64,000 nucleotides of DNA. Origin: Xestospongia muta (taxonomy: Eukaryota > Porifera > Demospongiae > Haplosclerida > Petrosiidae). The stretch lies in the NCBI GenBank assembly GCA_963693285.1, contig OY848922.1:7490923-7554922 (forward strand). The letters are read 5' to 3'. The notes beneath the pieces were generated by a model, which worked only from the letters and a program-made list of their open reading frames with translations, made no database searches and was not told the DNA's origin. Of this stretch, positions 47,592 through 59,724 are shown piece after piece. Numbering within the stretch: position 1 is the first letter of the stretch; each line of letters begins with the position of its first letter. Both the position numbers and the translations under genes were made by a program.

Positions 47592-49808
47592 GTTGCACGG
47601 AAGTAGGCGGAGCATCCGGTCGGCCATATTGGTTGGCAGAAGGTATGTTGATACGTGTAGAGAGATGGCAAATATTGCACTGTCAGAATATTGTTCGAGT
47701 TTTTCTTCACTTTTAAGAACAAGATATATAAAGAAAATTTCTACTAGTAGTCTTGACAGCGATCCTTACTGTTTAAAGGTATCTGAGTGGGAAAAAACAT
47801 AAATCTACCAAAATTAAGTTAGATTGATGTGATGATGTTTATGATACAAACCCCAGTCCTTATACAAAAGAAGCTATTAAAGTAACTCATTTTAAAGCTG
47901 CATGATCATTTATAATTGCTCAATAGGCATGAAAGGGCATTGTAGATTCACATGGATTTGTTGAGGCTGGATGGGTGCATGAGTTATTGCTCCTTGCATA
48001 CACATATAATTCATTCAAATGATTCATAATACAGGCAAAGGTATTGTGAAACTAGTTTCCTACTATTGAAACTAGGGTTTACTTAATTATAGGTCAATCA
48101 TTCTCAGAGGAGTAGTGCAACTTCGTTAGTTCCTTGGGTAGTTGTTGAAGATGGTGGGGAAGTACTTGCTACTCACTGTACTTGCATGACTGGGTAAGTA
48201 TCAATGTTTAAACAATAAAGTTGTGTTATTGGTATTCTTGTAGCATCGGTGAAGCCTGCTCCCACATAGCAGCAGTTTTGAGTTGTATAGTAAAGTCTGT
48301 GGAAGCTCGAGAACAATTTGGAGTAGAATCTTGCACTTCAAAGGAATGTTGTTGGTTGCCTGTGACTCGAAAGCTATATATGAGCAATGATAAAATCCAT
48401 TAGTATAATTCTATAGGTTGAACCTGCATACATTTCTGACATCAACTTTCAGCCGTCAGCTAGTGCTCCTAAACGTTTTTGATCAATGAGCACAATTTGT
48501 CCTCCATCAAATGAAGAGTTGAACACATTTTATCAAGTACTTCATCAAGCAGAGTATCCAGCAGCTTTGTTGAAGATTACATTGCCATACGCTTATAACT
48601 TCATACCAAAACTGACATGTTCCACTTTTCCTAAGCCAATCACTGAACTCTACAATCCAGATATGTTGCATCAGGATTACTTGTCTCTTATCACAGAAGT
48701 GAAAACGTGTTTTCTAGACTAATGGTATAATGACATTATTAAGGTGTCAATATTCTAGTTCATTGTAGCTAATGAAATTGTGCAGGTGGAATTGGAAATA
48801 AGGGGTCAGTCATCTAAAAAATCCTGGTTTGCTTTTTGATGCAACCAAAAACTGCATCTGTAATGAAGTTGGCAGCCAAGACTAATCATGCAATGGCATC
48901 ACAAAATTTAATAAAACGAATTTGTTATCCGGATATTTATGGATTCTCAACAGCTGCAACAAGGTATACCATGGAATTAAAATTATCCATCACATGCTGT
49001 AAGTTACTTGCTCGCACTGTAGGTGGGGTTGCAACCATGAAATGATGCTGTAGAAGTATACACCAATGGTGCAAACACGAAACATTTCAACCTCAAAGTC
49101 GAAGATTCCGAGTTCATCATTGATCAAAAGTATCCATTTGTTGGGGCCTCTCCAGACGGTGTCCTTCATTGTTTGTGTTGTGGAGAGGCCATTGTAGAAG
49201 TTAAATGCCCGTATTGTATCAATGATGGACTTGCTAAAGATGGTGAAGTTCCTACATTTTCTATGATGAAACAAGCCTGTGGTATTTGGACTCTGAAAAA
49301 AGACCATCCTTACTTTAACAAGTACAGACCCAGTTGTATGTATCCCAGAGGATGTATTGTGACTTTGTTGTATGGTCAAATAATGACATTCTAGTGGAAC
49401 AGATTCCAGCAGATGGCGAATTTTTTAATGCCTTTATAGAAGATGTGCAACATTTCTTTGTGTATGCCATACTACCTGAAATCATAGGAAAGTGGTATAC
49501 TTGAAAACCAGTTCCAAATAAGGAAAGAGTTGTGCAAATTGTACCTGAAACACTTGATTAAAGTAAAATTGATAATGAGGAATATGATAAAGTGTGGTGT
49601 TACTGTAACACACCCAGTTATGGACAAATGATACTTTGTGATAATAAATCATGCCCAATACAATGGGTTCATTGTGATTGTTTGAGGATTCGAAAGGTAC
49701 CCAAATGAGTGTGGAGGTGTCCAAGTTGCAGAAAGTTATCAAAGACCAAGGCAAACAAGGCAATGAAGACTGTGAAATAGACATGTTGGACACTTATCAT
49801 ATTCATAT
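47592..49808 (+). mobile_element. TIR DNA transposon, copy 2, 3'-truncated
   Basis: Left TIR as in the other copies. The plus-strand gene is the better-preserved one for its N-terminal and SWIM parts: 'MANIALSEYCSSFSS' (47666), 'SDPYCLKVSEWEKT', 'NPSPYTKEAIKVTHFKAA' (about 47850), 'VVEDGGEVLATHCTCMTG' (48140-48190), GTAAGT intron, then 'IGEACSHIAAVLSCIVKS' (48243). The YqaJ region follows (48486-49330) with 'FVGASPDGVLHCLCCGEAIV' and 'EVKCPYCINDG' (49140-49215). The PHD finger is at 49590-49740. Stops and shifts break it. Sequence similarity to copies 1 and 3 ends at 49808, where R1 sequence begins. Confidence 0.8.
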
Positions 49809-49945
49809 ACAATTTGCAGAACATGTCAATATAGTCAGCTGTAGTGTTTACTTGTACATGACTACTAGCTAGTTACAAATGTTTTGTTGAAATAGTATCC
49901 ATCTATTGCTCACGGCATCAATTATTGGGTTATAAACTAGTGTAA
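49800..49945 (+). repeat. R1 fragment
   Basis: 'ACATGTCAATATAGTCAGCT' to 'TTATTGGGTTATAAACTAG', truncating the transposon. Confidence 0.6.
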
Positions 49946-50505
49946 CCAATTGGTACTCAGCATCAAAATCGCCATCAGTAATATCTACAAATACAATCTG
50001 TTGCCATGGGAACAGTGACGTCATCTATTACTTCGTGTTAATTGTTTTGCTCGTTATATATATGTAGTCCTTATGTTTTGTCACAAACTTAAATATACCC
50101 TTATGAATATCAGTAGAAAGGTCTCCTTGAGGGCTATTATGTGTGAATCTATAAATGTAAGAACATTGTTTGTACTCTCAATTTTTCCATATTGTAGCTA
50201 ATTACTATCAATAAAATATATTGTAAAAATTGTTATAAGGTTCTAAGATAATAAGCTTTTAGTAACATTGAAAACAAGAGATTTATGATGTAAATAAGGC
50301 TAATACAATAATCTTAAGACAAAGTATGTGACACAATATTGACATGAATAGGTGTGGTCTGCTAATTAAGTTATTAATAAGTAATATTGCATGAGGTATA
50401 TGAGTATATAGCTGCATTACACAGTTAGTAATAAATGGTATTAAGAGATACATGTATTGTATTAGACAGGCTATACATATACAGGCACAGACTGAAACTA
50501 TATTA

Positions 50506-50634
50506 GGGGTGCGTCTTGGTGTAACTTGACTGATTATGTAACAACTTGTCCTATGATGACATCACTATGTGTCATAGAGTTAGTGTCATTTCATTATGAT
50601 GTCATCATAGTCAAGTTACACCAAGAATCACCCC
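50506..50634. mobile_element. MITE-2, copy 1
   Basis: 129-bp element with ~28-bp inverted ends (GGGGTGCGTCTTGGTGTAAC ... GTTACACCAAGAATCACCCC), flanked by TATATTA at 50499-50505 and 50635-50641. Confidence 0.8.
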
Positions 50635-51793
50635 TATATTATGATTTTTTTGAAAAGGGCATAAAAACATTAGACAATGTCAAAATTAGTGTGTGATTTC
50701 AACCTGTTGCATGATTTTATTTGACAAAACCACTTTAGTAATATTACTTAACTTACGAAGTAAATATACAATTTGCAGAACATGTCAATATAGTCAGCTA
50801 TAGTGTTTATTGTTCGTGACTACTAGCTAGTTACAAATGTTTTGTTGAAATAGTATCCATCTATTGCTCACGGCTTCAATTATTGGGTTATAAACTACAA
50901 AGATATTACTATTAGGTTTCTTCATTGGTTAGATTTTGAGTTACATTAGTTTTGATTTGAGGATAACACAATATTGTACTGCACATTGTATTGATGACAC
51001 TATGGTAACCAATCAAGATTTGATTTAAATCACACAATGCTTTTTAAATTGTCAAACATATTATGATCATGTTTGAATCATGGTTTAATTGCTTCATATA
51101 CTGATAACACTTAGCTTTTAAGAATCTGCTAATATATGCACCCACGCAAGAATTACCAAAAAATTTGCAATTGAGTTTTTAGTTTGTAACTTTGTCTGGA
51201 CTGATCATAACCATTTGGTACTTAGCATCAATATCGCCATCAGTAATATCTACAAATACAAGGTGTTGCCATGAGAACAGTGACATCATTTATTACTTCC
51301 TGTTAATTGTTTTGCTCGTTATATATATGTAGCCCTTACGTTTTGTCACAAAGTTAAATATACCATTATGAGTATCAGTAGAAAGGTCTCTTTGAGGGCT
51401 ATGATGTGTGAATCTATGAATGTAAGAACATTGTTTGTACTCTCAATTTTTCCATATTGTAGCTAATTTCTATCAATAAAATATATTGTAAAAATTGTTA
51501 TAAGGTTCTAAGATAATAAGCTTTTAGTAATATAGAAAACAAGAGATTTATGATGTCACTAAGGCTAATAAAATAATCTTAAGACAAAGTATGTAACACA
51601 ATATTGGCATGAATAGGTGTGGTCTGCTAATTAAGTTATTAATAAGTTATATTGCATGAGGTACATGAGTATATAGCTACATTACACAGTTAGTAATAAA
51701 TGATATTAAGAGATACATGTATTGTATTAGACAAGTAATATATATATATAGGCTATACATTATACAATACAGGTGCAGACTGAAAGTATATTA

Positions 51794-51926
51794 GGGGTGC
51801 TTCTTGGTGTAACTTGACTGATTATGTATATAACAACTTGTCCTATGATGACATCACTATGTGTCATAGAGTTAGTGTCAATTTATTATGATGTCATCAT
51901 AGTCAAGTTACACCAAGAAACACTCT
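51794..51926. mobile_element. MITE-2, copy 2
   Basis: 133-bp copy in the second tandem unit with the same TATATTA flanks (51787-51793, 51927-51933). The shared flanks show it was copied by the tandem duplication rather than by a second insertion. Confidence 0.8.
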
Positions 51927-52430
51927 TATATTATGATTTTTTTGAAAAGGGCATAAAAACATTAGACAATGTCAAAAATATAGTGTGTTATTTCAACCTG
52001 TTGCATGATTCTATTTGACCAAACCACTTTAGTAATATTACTTAAGTTATGATATAAATATACAATTTGCAGAACATGTCAATATAGTCAGTTATAGTGT
52101 TTACTTGTACGTGACTACTAGCTAGTTACAAATGTTTTGTTGAAATAGTATCCATCTATTGCTTATGGCTTCAATTATTGGGTTATAAACTACAAAGATA
52201 CTACTATTAGGTTTCTTAATTGGTTAAATTTTGAGTTACATTAGTTTTGATTTGAGGATAACACAATATTGTACTGCACATTGTATTGATGACACTATGC
52301 TAACCAATCAAGACTTGATTTAAATCACACAATGCTTTAAAATTGTCAAATATGTTATATATATGATCATGTTTGAATGTATGTGCTATAGATGTAATAG
52401 TCTGTAAAGTTTACATAATGACTAATTTCT

Positions 52431-52501
52431 TACTTGAGAAAACATATATGTGCTATGATGATGTCATATTTAGTCATGATGAAAGTAGGTTGCTTTATAA
52501 A
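52431..52501 (+). promoter_or_regulatory. promoter of C4-type gene at 52.6 kb
   Basis: TATAAA at 52496-52501, 60 bp before the ATG. Dyad present with a small change (AGTCATGATGA). Confidence 0.7.
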
Positions 52502-52560
52502 GAGAGTTCTTTTTCTTGCATCTCCAGCTGTTAAGAAAGCTACTGATCTCCAGCAATAAA

Positions 52561-53518
52561 ATGCAGGCTATCCTTTTTCTTTCATTTTTAATATTTTTTG
52601 CAGATGTAGCATACAGTACTCTATCTGGTATATAATATTTTTATTGTCATAGTTATCTACTTTTGTGTCATTTTTGCAGAAACTGCAGAAAATATTGACA
52701 CTGCTTTCCAAACTGTTGATGGTGGTGACACAGAGAAGTCAGGTATGTGTAAATATTAGTAAAAATTATACTTTATTATTCATATCTAATAGATATTGCA
52801 AACGATTTCAATACTGATGATAGTATGTTTATATAACAATCTAGATAACTCAACATTATTGCTTTTCTTTGCAGAAATAGAAAAGAATGAAGAAACCGCT
52901 AATGAGCAAGATGTTCGCATCAAACTCACTCCTGGAAAAGGTATTATACTCACAATCTCTCCTGATGGTCCAGCAAATGGTGGTGGTGTTACTTATACAA
53001 GATGGGGCAAGACGACTTGTCGGCATGGAACTGAGCGTATTTATGAAGGTTATGTTGGTGGTGGTTGGTATAGTCAAAAGGGAAATGGAGCCAACTATCT
53101 TTGCCTACCAAAGGATCCTCAGTATTTAAGTACTATTAGACCCGCTGCTCAATCTTACTTATATGGAGCTGAATACGAGTCTAACAACAGGATATTTGGA
53201 AAAACTACACAGAACTACAATGTTCCTTGTGCAGTTTGCCACGTTCCTAGGAAATCCAGTAAACTTATGATACCAGCTAAAACATCTTGTCCTACATCAT
53301 GGACTAGAGAGTACTATGGATACTTGATGACAGAATACCATAACCACTACGCCAACAAGCAATACGAATGTGTCGATTATTATCCTGACATTATAGGAAG
53401 TTCAAAAAATACAAATGGTGCTCTGTTCTATTTCGTAGAGGCAGTTTGCGGCTATGGCCTTCCATGTGGTCCCTACGTTGCTAGGAGAGCTGTTACTTGT
53501 GCAGTGTGCACTAAGTGA
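52561..53518 (+). CDS. secreted C4-type protein
   Basis: Exons 52561-52627, 52680-52742, 52793-52822 and 52875-53518, 267 residues. The signal peptide begins MQAILFLSF instead of MKAILFLSF. At the end of exon 3 the last base is A instead of G (GATGATA|GTATGT), so the junction codon becomes Lys instead of Glu while the donor GT is kept. The donor is weaker, and this could affect splicing. The C4 domain is complete with ten Cys. Distinctive residues are 'GKGIILTIS' (Asp to Gly), 'IRPAAQ' and 'SCPTSWTREYYG'. Frame clean. Confidence 0.82.
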
Positions 53519-53519
53519 T

Positions 53520-53930
53520 CAACCTCTGAACTCAAATTGAATTTTGGACAATGAGATAATCTTAGATTACTTTTAAAGTAGTGAAAAAAATGTCATATTT
53601 TAGGCTACATTTTCTTTTTTTGTCATGTTATTTTTTGTTATGCTAGTAGTGTAGGATTACTTTTTGACAAAAGATTTTACTAAGCCATTTTTTAACATTG
53701 TTATTCAATCGATTTTTAAAAATGTCATAATATATACACACTGAATATACATTATATATATAATAGCGGAGGACAATGGTGGTTTATTTTATAAGATAAC
53801 TTGAGAATAGAAGCTGACTTCCAGATAGATTTCCCACTGTTTTCCTCCTAAAAATAATTTAAGATGTATATGTGTCAACAAAATAATGGCTACTGTAAAT
53901 ATTGATATGTCATTTTAATATATCAATTTT
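53520..53930. other. C4 3' flank
   Basis: Conserved downstream sequence of the family, with the short 'ACTGAATATACATTATATA' and 'GAATAGAAGCTGACTTCCAG' blocks. No gene. Confidence 0.6.
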
Positions 53931-53934
53931 TTTT

Positions 53935-54740
53935 TGGGATTCATATAGTACTTATTAGTTATGTAGTAGTGAATAGGATAGCCAAACTGATCTACAATGT
54001 ACATATACATATATTAATTTCCTCATATAATTATTTCATGAGTTGTCTAAAATAATGACTTCAATTGTTTGTAGCACTCTACAAGTTAGCATTAATAATA
54101 TAGATTTTAATAAATCTTGATTCCATAAAATTACAGCTATATACTAGATAGTTAATGTTTGCTAGTACATTAAGTGTATTACATCTGATTGTGTTTTCTA
54201 TAAGCACTTGTATATAACTAGTTTGATATGTTACAAGACTATCATAGTTAAACAGTGAATGCAGGAATACATAACGCATGTATTGTCAAAATTAGTGCAT
54301 TATTTCAACCTGTTGCATGATTGAATTGGACAAAACCACTTTAGTAATTTAACTTAAGCTATGGGATAAATATACAATTTGCAGAGCATACCAGTTATTG
54401 CCAGTTATAGTGTTTACTTGTATGTGACTATTGGCTAGTTACAAATGTATTGTTAAAATAATACACATCTATTGCTCATGGCTTCAATTATTGGGTTATA
54501 AACTACAAAGATATTACTTTCAGGTTTGTTAATTGTTTTTAAGTTTGAGTTACGTTAGTTATGCTTTGTGGATAACACAAGATTGTACTGCACATTGTAT
54601 TGATGACACTATGGTAACCAATCAAGACTTGATTTAAATCACACAATACTTTTTTAAATTGTTAAACATATATATGATCATGTTTGAATCATGGTTTGCT
54701 CCATTTACTGATAACATTTAACTTCCAAAAATCTGCTAAT
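53935..54740. repeat. R1-containing arm inverted relative to 63.24-64.0 kb
   Basis: 53935-54740 is the reverse complement of the last ~760 bp of the window with few differences, for example 'GCATTAATAATATAGATTTT' here and its inverse near 63855. R1 itself occupies 54290-54740. Also similar to 12.8-13.6 kb. Confidence 0.8.
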
Positions 54741-55055
54741 ATAGTCCACCCACACATTTATTACCAAAAAATTTGCAATTGAGTTTTAGTTTGTAACTTT
54801 GCCTAGAGTGATCATAACCACTTGGTACTTAGCATCAACATCGCCATCAGTACTATCTACAAAAACAAGGTGTTGTCATGGCAACAGTGACGTCATTTAA
54901 TTATTTCCTGTTAATTGTTTTGCACATTATATATATGTAGTTCTTAACTTTGGTCCCGAAATTAAATATACCATTATGAGTGTCAATAGAAAGGTCTCTT
55001 TGAGGGCTATGACTCTACCAGATCAAAAATGTCATTTACTCAAAAGTTATATTAA
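54740..55055 (+). repeat. X-box/CRE dispersed repeat, copy 7
   Basis: GTTGTCATGGCAAC at 54872-54885 and a perfect CRE TGACGTCA at 54888-54895, followed by the 'AGAAAGGTCTCTTTGAGGGC' block. Confidence 0.75.
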
Positions 55056-55527
55056 TATTTTTAAAAGTAGATTGTTAAATGGTCTAAATGAAGTGGTATG
55101 TATTTTCTTAATTCTTAACTGAAAAATTAACACTATGACATATCATTAAACACTAAAAGGAAAATTAGTCTACCAAGTCAAAAGTTAACTAGTCACAACA
55201 GATGATGAGAAAATGTTGGAGATAGTAAAACCCAAAAATGAGACTTCAATCAATGTTTTTCTGAAATCCATCTGTGAGATTAATAATAATATTATTAGAA
55301 ATGGTCATATTACATAACTAAAATAGTCATGACAATGTTCATCTGAATGTTTATGAACCTTTTCTTACTCAGATTTTGAGATAGGGGAATATCCAATTTT
55401 TTACATACAGACCATGTTCTGCATGGCCAGCCCCTTCTTTAGCCTCTCCTGTTTCTGGAGGGAGGAGCTGACCACGTGAAACTATGTTAATAGCAATCCT
55501 GTGTGTGTGTGTGTGTGTGTGTTATAC

Positions 55528-55708
55528 TTGATGGAGAAAGACGATATCTCAAGAAGGCCCTCAGTTTCATTACAAAAGTTTTTCTGGTGGTGGTTGTGTA
55601 AGACGAAAAGAAAATGGAGGTAATTTTGTCTGCCTGCCAATGGTTCCTGAGTGTTTAAATACTATGGCCCAAGTTGGCAATCTTTATTTTATGGAACTGA
55701 ATAGAGCT
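55528..55708 (+). pseudogene. divergent C4-like gene, 5' part (locus 3)
   Basis: As at 18625 and 47407 ('KTISQEGPQFHYKSFSGGG', 'NLYFMELNRA'), interrupted at 55709. The other half resumes at 58999 ('ALYEIKNKVIDGTAQNYN'). Confidence 0.65.
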
Positions 55709-55782
55709 GTTGCACGGAAGTAGGCGGAGCATCCGGTCGGCCATATTGGTTGGCAGAAGGCATGTTGATACGTGTAGAGAGA

Positions 55783-57920
55783 TGGCAAATATTGCACTGT
55801 CAGAATATTGTTCGAGTTTTTCTTCACCTTTAAGAACAAGATATATAAAGAAAATTTCTACTAGTAGTCTTGACAGCGATCCTTACTGTTTAAAGGTATC
55901 TGAGTGGGAAAAAACATAAATCTACCAAAATTAAGTTAGATTGATGTGATGATGTTTATGATACAAACCCCAGTCCTTATACAAAAGAAGCTATTAAAGT
56001 AACTCATTTTAAAGCTGCATGATCATTTTTACTTGCTCAATAGGCATAGAAGGGGATGGTAGATTCACATGGATTTGTTGAGGCTGGATGGGTGCATGAG
56101 TTATTGCTCTTTACATACACATATAATTCATCCAAAAGATTCATAATAAAGGCAAAGGTATTGTGAAACTAGTTTCCTACTATTGAAACTAGGGTTTACT
56201 TAATTATAGGTCAATCATTCTCAGAGGAGTAGTGTAACTCCGTTAGTTCCTTGGGTAGTTGTTGAAGATGGTGGGGAAGTACTAGCTACTCACTGTACTT
56301 GCATGACTGGGTAAGTTTCAATGTTTAAACAATAAAGTTGTGTTATTGGTATTCTTGTAGCATTGGTGAAGCCTGCTCCCACATAGCAGTAGTTTTGAGT
56401 TGTATAGTAAAGTCTTTGGAAGCTTGAGAACAATTTGGAGTAGAATCTTGCACTTCAAAGGCATGTTGTTGGTTGCCTGCGACTCTAAAGGTATATATAT
56501 GCAATGATAAAATCCATTAGTATAATTCTATAGGTTGAACCTGCATACATTTCTGACATCAACTTTCAGCCGTCAGCTAGTGCTCCTAAACGTTTTTGAT
56601 CAATGAGCACAATTTGTCCTCCATCAAATGAAGAGTTGAACACATTTTATCAAGTACTTCATCAAGCAGAGTATCCAGCAGTTTTGTTGAAGATTACGCT
56701 GCCATACGCTTATAACTTCATACCAAAACTGACATGTTCCACTTTTCCTAAGCCAATCCCTGAACTCTACAATCCAGGTATGTTTCATCAGGATTACTTT
56801 TCCCTTATCACAGAAGTGAAAACGTGTTTTCTAGACTGATGGTATAATGATATTATTAAGGTGTCAATATTATAGTTCATTGTTTGATTATTTATAGATT
56901 ACAGCTGATGAAATTGTGCAGGTGGAATTGGAAACAAGGTGTCAGCCATCTAAAAAATCCTGGTTTGCTTTTCAATCTGGCCAAATAACGACATCTGTAG
57001 TGAAGTTGGCAGCCAAAACTAATCATGTAATGGCATCACAAAATTTAATAAAACGAATTTCTTATCTAGATATTTATGGATTCTCTACAGCTGCAAGAAG
57101 GTAGACCATGGAATTAAAATTATACATCAAATGCTGTAAGTTATTTGCTGGCACTGTAGGTGGGGTTGCAACCATGAAATGATGCTATAGAAGCAGTATA
57201 CACCAATGGTTCAAACAAGAAACATTTCAACCTCAAAGCTGAAGTTACTGGGTTCATCATTGACCAAAAGTATCCATTTGTTGGGGCCTCTCCAGACGAT
57301 GTCCTTCATTGTTCGTGTTGTGGAGAGGGGGTTTTAGAAGTTAAATGCCCGTATTATATCAATGATGGACTTCCTGAAGATGGTGAAGTTCCTACATTTT
57401 GGGGGATGATGAAACAAGCCTGTAGTAATTTGACTCTGAAAAGAGACCATCCTTACTTTAACAAGAACAGACCCAGTTGTATGTATCCCAGAGGAAGTAT
57501 TGTGACTTTGTTGTATGGTCAAATAATGACATTCTAGTGGAACAGATTCCAGCAGATGGCAAATTTTTTAATGCCTTTATAGATGTGCAACATTTCCTTG
57601 TGTATGCCATACTACCTGAACTCATAGGAAAGTGGTATACTTTAAAACCAGTTGAAAAGAAGGAAGGAGTTGTGGAAATTGTACCTGAAACACTTGATGA
57701 AAGTGAAATTGATAATGAGGAATATAATAAAATGTGGTGTTACTGTAACACACCCAGTTATGGACAAGTGATACTTTGTGATAATAAATCATGCCCAATA
57801 TAATGGTTTCATTGCGATTGTTGGAGGATTCGAAAGGTACCCAAAGGAGTATGGAGGTGTCCAAGTTGCAGAAAGTTACCAAATACCAAGGCAAACAAGG
57901 CAAAGAAGACTGTGAAATAG
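55783..57920 (+). pseudogene. SWIM zinc finger / YqaJ nuclease / PHD protein gene remnant
   Basis: Order: N-terminal 'MANIALSEYCSSFSS' and 'SDPYCLKVSEWEKT'; 'NPSPYTKEAIKV' (about 55960); SWIM finger 'CTCMTG' (56292-56310), GTAAGT intron, then 'IGEACSHIAVVLSCIV' (56361-56410); 'STFPKPIPELYNP'; YqaJ core 'KKSWFAFQSGQIT' (56950), 'FVGASPDDVLHCSCCGEG' and 'LEVKCPYYINDG' (57276-57370); 'YCDFVVWSNNDILVEQIPAD' (57500-57560); 'ELIGKWYTL'; C-terminal PHD finger 'WCYCNTPSYGQVILCDNKSC' to 'RCPSCRK' (57733-57880). YqaJ domains are PD-(D/E)XK-type nucleases. SWIM and PHD fingers bind DNA or chromatin. Several stops and shifts, including TAA in the PHD finger (57800), make this a relic. The three copies carry different lesions. 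Confidence 0.72.
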
Positions 57921-58199
57921 ATATGTTGGACACTTATCATATTCATATCACTTATGAACAAGATACTTCATATTGTACAGTATTCATTCCACTTATCACT
58001 TATGAACAAATTATTCTGTATTATATTAAAGAAATTCTGTATTATATTCAAGAAATTCTGTATTATATTTAAGAAATTCTGTATTATATTCAAGGCAAAA
58101 GTTACTCGGTAACAAATTTGAATTAATCTTGTGATACTACTGAAGGACATAAATTGATAAGTGCACAACAAGCAGATATAATTTTATCAATAACAGCTA

Positions 58200-58933
58200 T
58201 TGTAGAATCCTCGTCGGCAGAGTCACAGTAATTAATAAATTAATTTGGATCATTTTCAGCACATTTTCTCTTAACATCAATTTATCAACAAGCTCCATTG
58301 TCATAGTTACTCTATCTTTGGTCATATCTGTTTGAGTAGCAACTATTAAAGACATGTTATAAAACCTCACAGTAAAGTTCAACTTATTCTTACTGCAAAC
58401 ACTTTTATCGGCAACATCTTCAGATTCATCTTCTCCACCACATCACCTGCTTCTCTGTCACCTTCAATGTCCTCTTCCAATGAGTCTTCCACATCCTCAA
58501 CCACCTTCCTCTTTTTCCTGGCCTGAGATCAATTATAGCGACTTGTGAGATCTTTTTCTTTTACAGCTATACTATGGCCCATCTTCAGTGATGGTGTCCA
58601 GTCTGGGCTAGTCTCATCATGTAGTTCTGCTGGCTTTCATGTCATGGGTTAAAAAACACAGTTGAATGTCAATGTTTTAATTCCTTTAATACCTAATATT
58701 AAATCAGTATCTAACCTGAGACAAAGTGATCCGAGCAAACTCTACTACTTTCAGAAGGAACTCAGCCCTTTCTCTTAATTTTTGCTACCCAGGCATTACG
58801 CCTCTTTTCAGAAAGCATCCTTTCATTTTCTCCCTGATGTAAAATTATCTTTGGGATTCAGTAAAATCCTTCGCTTGTTCCTTAGTTACACTGCTCTATT
58901 AGTGCAATTCAGAACACAACAAGACACAACCAT
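58200..58933 (-). pseudogene. THAP-domain protein gene remnant
   Basis: The ATG at 58933-58931 opens 'MVVSCCVLNCTNRA', the C2 half of a THAP zinc finger, close to the right TIR. The C-H half 'VPSESSRVCSDHFVS' ends at a GT donor (58716/58715). An 86-bp intron leads to 'AELHDETSPDWTPSLKMGHS' (58629 down). A ~47-bp intron is possible before 'ARKKRKVVEDVEDSLEEDIE'. Then, after a shift, 'VATQTDMTKDRVTMTMELV' forms a coiled-coil-like region to about 58200. No DDE catalytic domain is seen, so the transposase is truncated or the element is non-autonomous. Confidence 0.62.
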
Positions 58934-58998
58934 ATTCTATTGTAAGCGTTTTTGCCAACAATATGGCCGACCGGATGATCCGCCTACTTTCGTGCAAC

Positions 58999-59172
58999 AG
59001 CTCTATACGAAATAAAGAATAAAGTAATTGATGGAACCGCACAAAACTATAATGTTTCATGTGTATTATGCCATGTTTGTGAAAGATCAACTGTACTTAT
59101 GATACAAATGAAATTATCTTGTCCAAAGACTCAAGAGTACTATGGATACTTCATTACAATCTACCATAGCCA
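58999..59172 (+). pseudogene. divergent C4-like gene, 3' part (locus 3)
   Basis: 'ALYEIKNKVIDGTAQNYNV' then 'CVLCHVCERSTVLMIQMKLS' and 'CPKTQEYYGYFITIYHSH', directly after the transposon, ending where the RING fragment begins. Confidence 0.65.
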
Positions 59173-59174
59173 TA

Positions 59175-59330
59175 CTCCCTTATTTGTCTAACAGACTATA
59201 TCAGTACCTAGTGGAGGAGTCACTTCTCTACCATATAATCTTCATTATGTTACTTAATAAACCATGAAGAGCGAGTACCACTTAAATCTGAGCGTCAACG
59301 AAATGTTTCCATTTGGGTTGGGTCTAGTTG
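59175..59330 (+). pseudogene. RING-gene fragment, second copy
   Basis: 'QTISVPSGGVTSLPYNLHYV' can be read at 59183-59250, matching 23240-23302. The RING cysteines are missing. The downstream sequence to 59.9 kb matches 23.3-23.9 kb and holds no gene. Confidence 0.55.
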
Positions 59331-59724
59331 TATATTGGAATTGGAACTCATCAACTGTATCTTTAATTGGAATATAAGGTGCACAGAAGAAATTGAAAAT
59401 AGGAAAAGGAATATCCGTCTGCAGCTTCCGTACATATGTTATGTTTCCATGTTTTTTGTTGTATTGTAGAAAGTCAAAGGATTTGTAATTATAGAAGTAA
59501 CTTACAATTGTTATGTTCAGTAATGAATGAATGATTGTTTTCTTGGTGACCTACTTTTCACTATTCAAGTGTTGCTAATATTGTGGGTGTGGTATAAAAT
59601 AATTATTAATGAATTTATAATCAATAAATGTAGCTAAGTAAACAAAATACATTTACTACAACCATTCAACCATTTTGGAAATAAGTGATAATATATATGC
59701 AAACACTACACAATATAAAAATTC

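Larger units (their letters stand above)
49946..52430 (+). repeat. ~1.27-kb tandem duplication (X-box repeat, MITE-2, R1)
   Basis: Two units, about 49946-51200 and 51210-52430, each in the order X-box/CRE repeat, partner block ('TAAGAACATTGTTTGTACTC'), MITE-2, R1. X-box cores: GTTGCCATGGGAAC (50000-50013) with CRE TGACGTCA (50016-50023), and GTTGCCATGAGAAC (51265-51278) with TGACATCA (51281-51288). No genes. Confidence 0.8.
55709..58998. mobile_element. TIR DNA transposon (YqaJ/SWIM/PHD + THAP), copy 3, longest
   Basis: 3,290 bp between ~54-bp TIRs that match at about 50 positions (left 'GTTGCACGGAAGTAGGCGGA', right inverse 'TCCGCCTACTTTCGTGCAAC'), with AGCT on both sides (55705-55708, 58999-59002). 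It holds two convergent gene remnants: plus strand 55783-57920 and minus strand 58933-58200. A 22-bp minisatellite ('GAAATTCTGTATTATATT') lies between them (58010-58095, four units, three in copy 1). It interrupts the same codon of the same gene as copies 1 and 2, so the three loci derive from one insertion followed by segmental duplication. Confidence 0.82.

Noticed and set aside
54079..54279. 66-residue frame found identically at 63676-63876 on the other strand
   Set aside because: The identity reflects the inverted duplication. The frame is broken in the related copy at 13.3-13.5 kb and has no protein-like features.
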